64,000 nucleotides of DNA, from contig NC_035440.2 in the NCBI RefSeq assembly GCF_002127325.2, forward strand, positions 70,369,819 through 70,433,818, written 5' to 3'. Source of the stretch: Helianthus annuus. Taxonomy: Eukaryota > Streptophyta > Magnoliopsida > Asterales > Asteraceae. The position numbers were made by a program, and so were the translations under genes. The notes beneath the pieces were generated by a model that saw nothing but the letters and a program-made list of their open reading frames with translations, was not told the origin of the DNA and searched no databases. Positions 35,171 through 46,405 of this stretch are shown here, in pieces; the first letter of the stretch is position 1, and each line of letters starts with the position of its first letter.

Positions 35171-35289
35171 TGTGGCAGGTCTCAGATAATGACAACTCAC
35201 TTTGGGGTTCGGAATGATAACCGGCCCAGCTTTTCTTTTGGACTCGCTTTAAAACATATCATTCATTCATTGTACGCTTTTTACATATT

Positions 35290-38000
35290 TCCAGACTCGG
35301 TTGTTGGATTTGAATTCCTGTTGTGCGATGTTGGGGTGTGTACGTTTTCGTTTCGTTTCGGTTCGATTCAGTTATTAGCATTATCCGTAATTGTCATCGA
35401 AGTCATCTGTTAATGGGTTCAGTTAATTCGGTTAATTTGTCATTTTTCGGTTCGGTTAATAACCAATTCAAACAATGGCTAATTTTTTTTGTTTAGAAAT
35501 ACATGTAATGGAGGTATAAATATATGAAATAGATGTATAAATACATGAAATGGATGTTTAAATAAATGAAATGAAGGTATAAATGCATGAATAGATGTTT
35601 AAATACATAAAATAGAGGTATAAATAAATGAATGAAGACATAAATAAATGAAATAGAAGTATTATTACATGAAATGAAAGTATAAAACATGAATACATGA
35701 AATAGAGGTATAAAAGCTAGAAATATATAAAAAAAATAAATGATTCGGTTCAGTTCGGTTAATTTTGGTTAACCGATGGTAAAAAAATATCTGTTAACCG
35801 ACTTTCGGTTAATTTGGTTTCGGTTAATTTCGGTTCGGTTTTGTCGGTTTTCGGTTCGGTTTTGGTTAACGGTTCGGTTATTGCACACCCCTAGTGCGAT
35901 GTGGCGGAAAACACAAACATTATCAGGTTATGTACTGTTTGATTATTATTCTTAATCGAAACCGAAATTATCGATTAGTCTTTTTTATTATCTAAATCGG
36001 TTTGCTTCATTAAGTTAGATTGACGGTTTTTTTTTTTTTTTGTTTGATTCGTTTATTTTTTGTTATTAACCCAAACCAAATTTCGGCTAAATCATTTTCC
36101 TATAAATACATGAAATGGATATATAAATTAGAAATACATGAACTGAAGATATAAAAGTTAGAAATCTATGAAAACTAGTTATTTTCCTCTCGCGCGCGTT
36201 GCGGCGGGACCCAATGACTACAAAAGACGTGTCAGCAACGGCAAACAGATACCGAATATTAAAACATAAATAAAATTACGTGGTAAGTATAATGACTCCG
36301 TCATAAAAAAACGATTTTAAATAACCTACTATATAATAATAGGACCCACACGTCCTACACGTTGGAAATTCGGTTGTTTTCAGTTCAGTTATTATGGTGC
36401 TAACACGTTAAAATATGGATGAGCTCGGTACCGGTAACGGCAGCGAAAGTACCGATCTGGAAAATCATCGAAATTAGGTACCGGCACCGAAAATTCTCGG
36501 TACAATACGGTATGGTATTTGAAGGTAAAAATCAATAAATACAGGTATGGTGCTAGACCGGTGTCGAACCTAAAGTAACGATTTTGAAAACGCCAAAAGG
36601 TGGGTACCTAATTGGTACCGAAAATGATTTGGTATATTAAATTTGGTACCGATACGATACCGGTTCGTTTACAGGATTTGATACAATTTGCTCATCAATA
36701 TTCTAAATATTCAAGTTAATTTTACATGCTACAATTCATTTATTACAAAAAAAAGTAAGCAAAATAAGTTATTGTGTATATAAAACCTCATTTAAACGAA
36801 ATACAGTTTACTTACTGTGTGTATGAAAAGTAATCTAAACGGTGCAATTACGTGCATTGCTGTGTTGCTACAGGATTTGATGAGCTCGGTACCAACCGGT
36901 ACCGAAAATACCGTTACCAAAATCCCCAAAAGTGGGTACCGGTACCGAATATACCTAGTATGGTACGGTTCGGTACCGGTTGGTACTGGTACGGCACCGG
37001 TATTTGAGGGTAAAAACCGGTGAATACCTGTGCAGAACCGGTACCGAAAATACACATGTTTGGTAAATTTGAGACCGGTACCTATACCCGATACCATTTG
37101 CTCTTCTCTTAATTCTAATTTTAAATAATTCTTGCTCTAATTTTAATTTAATAATAAATCACTACTGTTCATTATGGTACGGTTCGGAAATCACTACTGT
37201 TCATTATGGTACGGTTCGGTACCGGTCGGTACTGGTACGACACTGGTATTTAAGGGTAAAAACCGGTGAATACCTGTGCAGAACCGGTACCGAAAATACA
37301 CCGGTTTAGTAAATTTGAGACCAGTACCTATACCCGATACCATTTACTCATCTCTTAATTCTAATTTTTAAATAATTCTAATTCTAAATTTAATTTAATA
37401 ATATTAAATGAGTACTGTTCATTCTGTTTTATTTTATCATATATGAATATGAATGGTTTGGTTAGGTTTGATTCTATTTGGTTAAACGAAGGTACACAAA
37501 AAAATCAATAACCGGTTTTGGTCAATCCGGGTGCCAGTTTATCAATTTTTAGTTTTTTTTTTCAGTTTGGTTTCGTCTGTTTTCGGTTAACAGTTAAGTT
37601 ATTGCCCACCCTTAGCATTGTTAATCACATAACATATCGATTTTTAAATTAGAAAACTAGGGCAGTACTGTACTCAAATTAAAGAGAATAAAATATTCAT
37701 TTTTATGATGTGATTTAAAAAAATGTTAACGTACAAAAAAGTTATAATTCTTTAAAAATCATGGGAGCGGTTAGGTTTTATAAGGGAATACAGTGTAACT
37801 AAAACTAATTATCCCTAACTTTATTAAAGACGAAGGGATTAAAGTGTAATTAAGATTAATGGATTAAAGTGTAATTAGTGTTTAAAAGGCTAACTTATCC
37901 TCGTCTAGGTGGTAGCTTATGCATTAAAGAAAAAAAAAGTTCTTAACTTTTAGATATCTTAAAATGCCTTTGTGTTATGCATTATATACAGTATATAGAT
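35290..38000. repeat. Interspersed repeat, copy 2 (CGGTT-rich dimer and flank)
   Basis: It matches copy 1 (4920-6160 plus 14564-15200) in order: CGGTT-rich unit, ATGAAATRGARGTATAAATA tandem run (35493-35710 and 36103-36170), second unit, ATTAAAGAGAATAAA flank and GGATTAAAGTGTAAT segment. A GGTACC-rich insertion splits it (36175 to about 37449). It lies about 100 bases or more upstream of the AGO1 transcription start region. No genes. Confidence 0.65.
36175..37449 (-). mobile_element. Probable GGTACC-rich Helitron, copy 2
   Basis: A-CTAG-T at 36174-36179 with the adjacent CGCGCGTTGCGGCGGGA stretch gives a Helitron-like 3' end on the minus strand. The body matches copy 1 (16029-16900) and shows the uninterrupted site of the LTR element inserted there. 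An internal tandem duplication of about 240 bp repeats 36960-37155 at 37200-37400. The right edge is estimated from where the CGGTT-rich host resumes; a clean TC end is not seen. Confidence 0.45.
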
Positions 38001-38573
38001 ATATAGATAGGAGGACCTCCGTGTTATGGTAGGGGCGGAAAACTAACGTAATTTGGATGCCAAAGTCATTGTAAATCCTTATATCGATTGACAAGTTTTA
38101 GCAAAGCCTTCATACATATTTATTGTTTTAACGTTAGTACGATGTTGTTTAATAGTGTTAAAGACATTTTTAATTACATAAACAATATTTGTCTGATGTT
38201 AGTATTAGCCAACATTAACAAAATGCAACTATGTGCATGGTTGTTAGTTATACACCATTAGCGATTGTATACCATCTAACAGCGCTTGCTAAAAATCAAG
38301 GTATGTCAAAATTGATGCCAAAAAAGTTGTTCTTAATCCATTTGTTATTACTGTTACGAAAGTATTAGGACATTATTACCTAGAAACTTAATTTTTTATA
38401 GAAGTAAGTACGAGTTTAACTGAAGAAGTCAGAAGATTTGTTGGACCGAATATTGTACGGGTCATACGGATCATGATAGTACGAGTCGTAAGCTTTGAGG
38501 TTGGGCGCCACCTCCTTAGAAGTTTAAAACCCTAATAAACTCAGCTAATGACGCGGAGAATACTGTCACACCC
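38001..38573. other. Unassigned AT-rich stretch
   Basis: No genes or terminal motifs were recognised between the interspersed repeat and the reversed LTR at 38574. Confidence 0.4.
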
Positions 38574-39994
38574 CAAAAACGTCGCAGCAGAAATACAAAC
38601 GTGATGGTGACGGAGGTTGGTACCCATAAATGTCTTTGTGGTCGATGCTATAGTTATTTTGGACATTTTGTTTATTTTAAAAACATAGTTTTTAAGTTAC
38701 CACATTCATCACAACCAAGTCATAGTCGTTTGACCCTTAGGGGTCTTATTACACACGGTCCCAAAAGTTTAAAAGTGTCCAAACATTATTTTAATACATT
38801 AGCATCATACAACTACATGACAACGCAAGCCAAAAATCTCCGAAGCCGAACTCATGTACCTGAAGAACACGTAAAAATCAAGTGTCAACACAAAGGAGGG
38901 TGAGTTCACATATAATTTTGGTAACAATTTTGTTTAAGGAACAACTTTCTTACCAAAACACTTTAATAATTTAAAACATTCTCATATGTTTAAGAAAGAC
39001 GATTTTTTTCCTTTGTAAAATGTCATGGTAGAAATCATTCAAAATAGTCTCGCAAGCATATTTCTGATGAAAACTATTATCCATGATTTTTATTTTGATA
39101 TCAAATTCTCGTTATTTCTTCAGTTTTGTAAGTTAGCTAGACGTTACGAGCTATACATTACGATTGAGGCGTTAACCCACACTAGACAATTAAAGAATTT
39201 ATTCGTCGCTATGTAGACCGGAGCGACCGGTCACGACAGGGTAGTCAACCCAGTAGATATATCAACAATCCCACGCGTACCATACTTAAGTGATTAATTC
39301 CTTGTGGCAGGATATCTCCCGTGTGCCATCCCCAATTCATTAACATATGTTGAATAACAATTTAATATCGTAGGTTGTACAAGTTTCGGTATCCTCCCTG
39401 AGATTGGTTTAAACTTGTACCAACCCAAATTTAATTTATTTTACGATCATTTTCCCAAAACACCGTAATCTTTTCCTGTTTCTCCCCAAAACATATTTAA
39501 AACAAATCATGTTTCTCCCCGAAACATATTTATATCAATAACACTCGTTTTCCCCGAAAACAGTTTAAGTCATACACCTTTCCAAATCCATATTTTTCCA
39601 CAAAACACATTATAATACTCCAAAAATCATATTTTCCATGAAAACACATTTTTAAATTCAAAAGCATATTTTTTACACGAAAACATATACTTTTCTTTCA
39701 TAACGACGTGTTTTTCCCCAAATCATTATGTAAAATAATAAAAGTGGGGCTTAGTGATACTCGCTAAAACACATTTATTCAAAATCATGTTTCGCACTAA
39801 AACATTTAATTGCCCTTTTTAAAGACGTGTTCTTCCATCAAAATAGTATATAAAATAGTAAAAAGAGGGGTTTCTGTGAAACTCACCTTTAGGTACGTTT
39901 TTAATATCGCAGTCCCTCAGATCGAATCTACATGTCCTAATGTAAATAGGAATAATTTAATAACTAATTGTTCTACAAACAATCAAGCTTCTCC
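38574..39994 (-). repeat. Gypsy LTR remnant, minus strand (first)
   Basis: It begins TGTCACACCCC on the plus strand, the complement of the GGGGTGTGACA end of the gypsy LTRs in this window. No primer site lies on its inner side, so it is solo or truncated. It contains repeated TTTCCCCRAAACA-type segments (39420-39720). The next LTR abuts it at 39995 and may have inserted into it. Confidence 0.5.
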
Positions 39995-40617
39995 TGTCAC
40001 ACCCCAACCGCGTAAAACAACAAACCACGGCGAAAACGTCGGGGAGTGTCGTAACAGAATCATTGTTTCACAACACATGGTGATTGAAGTTTTGTTTTAT
40101 TCCATTAATGGACTCATTGTTTTAATATAAACCAGATAAATACAATAACTATCTTTCAAGTTTTAAAGTCACTAAGGAACGAGTCCATCCTATTATTAGC
40201 ATGCATCAACAATCATCACATAGTAGCACCTTAAACATATGTGAAAATAAAACGTCAGCATAAAAATGCCTGTGAGTAATATAGGTTTTGTGAATTAGAT
40301 TCATGGCTTTGGTTAACAGAAGAAAAAGATTTTTATGTTTACAAAAATAACCATGAATCCTTGTAAAAAGTTTTGTTTCTAAAACGCATTGTTTTGATAA
40401 AAGGTTTGTCGTATATACAAAAATATACTTTGGCTTTGAGATGATCGGATAAGTAGTATATCAAAATATACTTTGGTTAATGAAATAATAGATTTGGTAG
40501 TATATCACAAGTATACTTTGGCTTATGAGTGAAAGCATCGGTAGTATATGAAACTATACTTTGGTTTGAAAATAGCATATCAACTATGCTTTGGTTTGAA
40601 AATACCATATCAACTAT
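39995..40617 (-). repeat. Gypsy LTR remnant, minus strand (second), left of the LARD
   Basis: It begins TGTCACACCCCAACCGCG. From about 40385 it carries tandem units of about 35-60 bases built on AGTATATCAAAATATACTTTGG. The series is cut at 40617 by the 8.6-kb element and continues at 49228. Confidence 0.6.
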
Positions 40618-43437
40618 TGTAACGCTCCGCGTTTTCATGACTTTCCTAATTCAGAAATCGAGTCCTAAAAATCTATTTTTAGAAGCTTGCCTCTTGCAAA
40701 ATAATAATCCATCGTATCGTCAGAAATCTTTTATCTCTATGATTAATTCATTATAAATATGGTTAACTTATCTTTATTTAATTAATTAAATTAATTAATT
40801 TTGCAATTTAAGAAGTTTAGTTTTTTATAAACTAAGTTAGGCTCGTTAAAATTTTAAAGTTAATAGACTAACCTAGTTAGTTTAACGACGAAGTCGGTTC
40901 ATTGAAATTATAACATAAACTTGGATTAATTAGACCACAGGGACCGTTTGTGCCAATTTCTAAAGTATTAGATATGTTACAACAAGATAAATGAGTCTTG
41001 CCCTAATACCTTTTGTTGGGTCAGCCGCATAAATCACTGAACTCCTTCATCTTCTGTATTACAAACCCTAGAAAAACATCCCCTCACCTTCAACCCTCAT
41101 CTCTCTCTCGTAAACACTTAAACAAACAAACTCAGTGACTTCATCATCTCATCCAAACACCCATAGCTCTTCATCTACACACACATAGACCTGCCAGTCA
41201 CCCTCTTGATTCCTACCTGCATACACGAAGAACGAGAAGAGAGAGATGAACGGAATTAAAGACAGCGGCGCTGCCGCAGTCAGTGATGGCAGCGACGGTC
41301 TCTGTTTCTTCTCCGACACACATTCATTCAGAATCGGTGGCGGTGGTGGTGACTCGGCGGCGGCAGCGCCGCTTACGGCGGCGGCAGTCAGTTCAGCTTT
41401 GGTTCTCGAGTCTTTTGTCCTCTATTCAGTTTCGGGTTCAAGAACGGCCGTGCCACCATGTTTTTCCGGTGACCGGTGACGACAAGAACACTGGCAGCGG
41501 CAGTGATAGCCAGTGTGGTCTAGTTTACATTTCGTTCTTATTGTTCAGGACAGCTCAGGTCAGTTTCGATGCGAGTTTTGTTTCAGTTTTGATTCGGTTA
41601 AGTTTTGTTTCAGTTTTGATTTGGTTAAGTTTCGGTTCAAGACGTGTGTCGGGTTAGTTAACAAGACGTCTCAGCTCAGTTTTGGGTCTCGACTCGGGCG
41701 CTATTCCAGACACGTGGCAGGTCAGATGGTAGCGGGGGTTACGGTTTGATGTTCGGGCTCTAGTTCAGTCAGTGCAGCCGGTTCAGACTCGGTTCGGCTC
41801 AGGTTAGGCTCGGTTCGGGCCTTGGTCTTTGTTTCTATTCAAGTCTCGTTAATTCCTTCATTTTATTCATCAGGTTCAGGTCCTGTTAGAATCGGATTCG
41901 GTTCGATGTTCGGGTCAATCCTGGTCAAAGCGGGTCAACTGACGGCTCATCGGGTTAAACACGAACACGAATAAAAGTGGCGAAATATAAATTTTATTGC
42001 TTGTATTAAGTAATATTTTATTTTATCGCGGAAACAAACTTTAAATAACTTGTAGTTGTAAACATACGTAGAATCATATGAATATATTGTTTCGTCGATT
42101 GTTTGCTGAATTTTGAGCATATAAATCGACACTTGGTGTTGTCGGGATCGTCTAAAAACAGAGGAAACTTTGCCCATTTTTCGTAAGAATCCGCAAAACA
42201 AAGCATGTATTATTTTAAACAAAACGTGTTTATATATAAACTAAGGTTTATTATACAATCTGTTCCCTTTTTTGAAATATGTTTATATAAACAAAATTTA
42301 TATTCTTAATCCTTTTTTTTTCTGAATTTGCAAGTACAAATCCAATCCAAAAGTTTTATTGATTAATTCATTCTTTAAATAAAGCCTTTAATATAGAATT
42401 AACATAATTATATAACAAATTATTATAATTCTTTTATAACATTAATGTTAATTTTTATGATAAAATAAAGTATTTAAATAATTAATCTATAAACAATAAA
42501 CATTAGGATTTCTTACTTTAACTAATAAATAATAACGAGTTCGGGATATTTTAAATATCTAGGTTAAACACTCTCGTTCGTTCCCTTGAATTGTTCCAAT
42601 CTTTACTCGTGCGTTATTTCCCTAGGAGTCGCAATCACAACCACTCTTAAACTCGAGACTTCGGTGTTCCTTCCTTCTAACCTCTTACGCTCGTCAACAC
42701 TTGGATAATCGGAAGACTTGGCAATTAGGTGAGTATACTCGTATTCCCCTTTTTACTTTTACCACTTTTGGGGTGTAACATGTTTATCTATCAACAAACT
42801 TACACATGAACATTTTGCTTAAACACATGAACATTCCTATAACATGCTTGTATACCTGATGGCTTGATGCTTTAAACTTGGATTTATCTTATGTGTTGAA
42901 TTTATCATTAACTTCGTACGAGCCAAACCGTGACATATGTAGCGCTATAGGATTAACGACCCGCCTCTTTATCTTCGGTTATGTCATGAGCATATTGCGT
43001 TTCCTTGGTTTGATATGTTAGACACATACCATATTTAAATGTTCATCTTGAATCACATGTTTGCTATGAGGAATTGTTCAAACTTATCTTTTGCTATGTA
43101 CGTATCAAACTTGTATACTCGCCTTTGCTTTTGCTTTGAATTATTTTAAACATGTTACAGGTTGATGAGGACGATGCTAAGAAAAAGAAGTAGCGTTGAT
43201 GCCTAGATACACGTATAGACGTTAGGGTTTAATATGTTGTATCAAATTTTGTTATGTTGTTATGTTTCTTTTTGTTAAACTTATTGAATTTGAATTCCTT
43301 ATAATGTTGACAATTTGTTTTATGAAATGAAATCGGATTATTTAAATACTTGTCATAATTATTAGCGTTATGATGTCTCGAGCAATCTTCACACTTCATC
43401 TCATCCCGATGTTTCCGCCATTGGTTGGGGTGTGACA
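40618..43437 (+). repeat. 5' LTR of the LARD
   Basis: It pairs with 46406-49227. Both carry a GC-rich open stretch (41246-41479 here, 47034-47267 there), which I regard as transcribed leader or spacer rather than a gene. Confidence 0.93.
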
Positions 43438-43440
43438 GAT

Positions 43441-43453
43441 TGGTATCAGAGCC
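43441..43453 (+). other. Primer binding site for tRNA-iMet
   Basis: TGGTATCAGAGCC is the exact complement of the plant initiator tRNA-Met 3' end and starts three bases after the LTR. Confidence 0.9.
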
Positions 43454-46405
43454 ATAACTATAGGGAATTAGGAAAAGTAGGAATGCTTTAACCTAGTCTA
43501 TAGTTTTAGAGTTTTATTTTTGTGTATTGATTGAAACTACTTGCATGCTACTTTACTCACTTGACCATTAAACATATAAGTCGCTTGTGTGTTAGTACTT
43601 GTATTGCTATTCTTAGGTGTCAATACTTGTTTTACTATGTGTCGATACTTGATTTATTGATCTATTCTTTGTGTGTTATTCTCGATATGCCTTTTATGTG
43701 CTATTACTTGTTCGTTATTTCCTTTAACATACACCTTTACCGAGGCATTTTACTCGATTTTTCTTAAACTCGGAAAACACTCATATTACACAAACGAGAC
43801 GAGTTTACCAAAATAGGCGTGAAACCCACAATTTGGTAAACGACTCTCATCCCGCTCGATTCTATTTTTGCATGAAATTCACCATCAAGTTAGGAGTGAA
43901 ATCCATATCTTAATGGAAATTTCAAATTTTGAATTCTAGTGGACCCTCGTCAAAGTGTTGAAATTAAATTTTGACCCGACGAGTACCAATCACACTTAGG
44001 ATACGAAATCGCCAAGTTAGGGGTGAAACCCGCACCTTGTCGACTAGTTCCACTCCTTGAATTTTTTTATAAACCCCGCCAAGTCTCGAATTTTCGATTG
44101 AGTTGTGGCATGCAGTAACCGGAAGGGTGAATACCATTAACCGACTTGTCGGCGAGAGTATACCACCTATTAGGCCAAAACATGCTTTCCAATTTCAAAA
44201 GACCTTTCGACCACTTTGGTTAGTCAACGTTCCGTTTTGGAACCATCCAAATTTTTATCGAACTTACACTTTATTATTTTTGATCTTTTATGATGAAATT
44301 CTCTCTTGACAATTTGAACCATTTTGAGATTTCAATTTCGAGCATACATCATACTATTACTTTTCATACGGTTATACATCATTAGCATGCATAATTTCTC
44401 GTAATTTTATTTACATTTTTTTATTTGTAACTACAAGTGGAGATATATCAACAAGATATGAGTGATTTCCTTACCTTGACGATTAACTTCACTCCATTTT
44501 CCTTAAAACGACCTCACCAACGAGTTAGGGGTGATTCCCTTACCTAGGTGATCGTTACCAAAATGTTTTTAAAATGTCTTATTATGTAAACTCGATCATA
44601 TTTTATACCTAAATTGCTTATCATTAATCAAATCACCACTTATGCGATTTTCAAAATTTATCATTTTATCAAACGTATACCTTATTCAATTATATATTTC
44701 ACATAAACCATATACACGAGATTCTTAATCATGCCTTAAACGTCCTACTACATGGATTTCCAAACCTTACGAAATGCTACCTATCGACTTAATCGGTCTA
44801 ATTAATCTCTTGCCCATGAACTTCACATCCGATTTATTAACTAAAACACGTTCACATTATATCATCATACTAGAGACTTCCACTCTTAATCGAAATCAAA
44901 CTAATCTTTTCCCCAATTACTCATAAGATCTCATAGATGTTATATGGTCGTTTTACTAAATACTCTTTTCAACATCAACGAATCATTTGATAAAACTTTT
45001 AGCAATCACTACGTCCTTTTGCTAAAATTCTTTTGCAAAGATCCTCGTTTTCACAAGAATCATAAATTCTTGCTTGATGAAACGAACTTACTTTATATCA
45101 AAAAAAAAAAAAATCTTTTTTCCTATACCAATTTACAAAACACGTGGGCAAGAAGACTTCATGGGGACCGACCATCTTCGAATTACATAAACCCCCTTTT
45201 ACACAAAAGTAGCATTTCCATTCATTTTAAAATACATTATGCTTAATCAATGAGTACCTTATATCCTCTTACATATACAAATTATATTCTACCTTTCAAA
45301 TCAAGCTCAATCTAATTTTGTTTCGATAAACTCAACGTTTCATTTAAACAACTATACATGCATATCATCATACACATTTTAGTCGTTGCATCGCGACAAG
45401 TCCAGTTATATCATTCGTATTTACATGCTCAACCTTTTGAGCACTTTTACTTGCTTAAAGTTGTTATGTTATCAATTAATACGATATACGCAATCATTAG
45501 TATTCGTACTCGCACTCACACTCATATTCACAACAATATATTTTACGCTTATACTTATAATCATATTCATACTTATACTCATACGTTTCATGCTTACACA
45601 TATACTCACACTACACGTACGTTTATGTTGATACTCATACTTACGTGCATATTCATACTTAAACTTATACTTATGCTTGTGCTTTCATTCATACACATGA
45701 TTCACTCATTCGTACCCGTACGCGAGCGTAATCCGAGGGATTTGCTTACGTGGGTCCCATACATACTTAAGCATGGACTTGCTTATATACTATATTCTTA
45801 TACGTGCACATTCTTATTTTTTTTTTAAATTATGTATACCCTGATTCATACACAACTAGTACAAGCTATGCGGATCATGCGACGATCAAAATAATCGCGG
45901 GTGCACACGGGATTATAGTGATGGGCATATGAAAACCATAGAGTGTACTACTGCGTATGGTAAGATACGGAACGTAACATGACACCGAATACGAGATCGA
46001 CGTAACGTGGTTAAAACATGGTGGATACGCCGCTGGTACTTCCTATATATAAGTGTTTTTCACTATGTTGCTAAGTTTTCGTAAAACGTGCCATAAGAAA
46101 TTCGGTGTTTTGCAGACCTACTTAGACCTAACATGTAAACTTTAAACAATTCACAAACACAATATACTCGATTATCCCCGAGGAGACTTCATTTTTAGCA
46201 CGCTACATTCGTCTATCCGATGCATATGCTATTCTTACACTCATAATCGTTATTAGATCAATCGTTCACCCTTATACCTCAATTATTCTCTGTTGTCTCA
46301 AACTCCAAAGCCTAAATTTAAACAATCCTCTTCTGTTTGCCAAAACCCTTTTGAGTATTCCTCTTGAATAAATTTCGGGACGAAATTTCCTAAAGGATGG
46401 GAGAC
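43454..46405 (+). other. Non-coding interior of the LARD with purine tract
   Basis: The first ~40 bases are nearly identical to the leader at 52425-52465. A GGATACGCCGCTGGTACTTC unit followed by CTATATATAAG (46022-46053) matches the four leader repeats of the gypsy element at 53278-54086. The palindrome AAATTTCGGGACGAAATTT (about 46373-46389) and the purine tract AAAGGATGGGAGA precede the 3' LTR. A 156-codon open frame at 45358-45828 is built from simple CATAC/CTCAC repeats and is not considered a gene. Confidence 0.8.

Noticed and set aside
41246..41749. GC-rich open frames beginning MNGIKDSG in the LARD LTR, repeated at 47034-47537
   Set aside because: They lie wholly inside the LTRs, overlap each other in different frames, have repeat-like composition and match no protein family I know.
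45358..45828. 156-codon open frame in the LARD interior
   Set aside because: It is built of CATAC/CTCAC-type simple repeats (His/Tyr/Thr runs) and has no domain.
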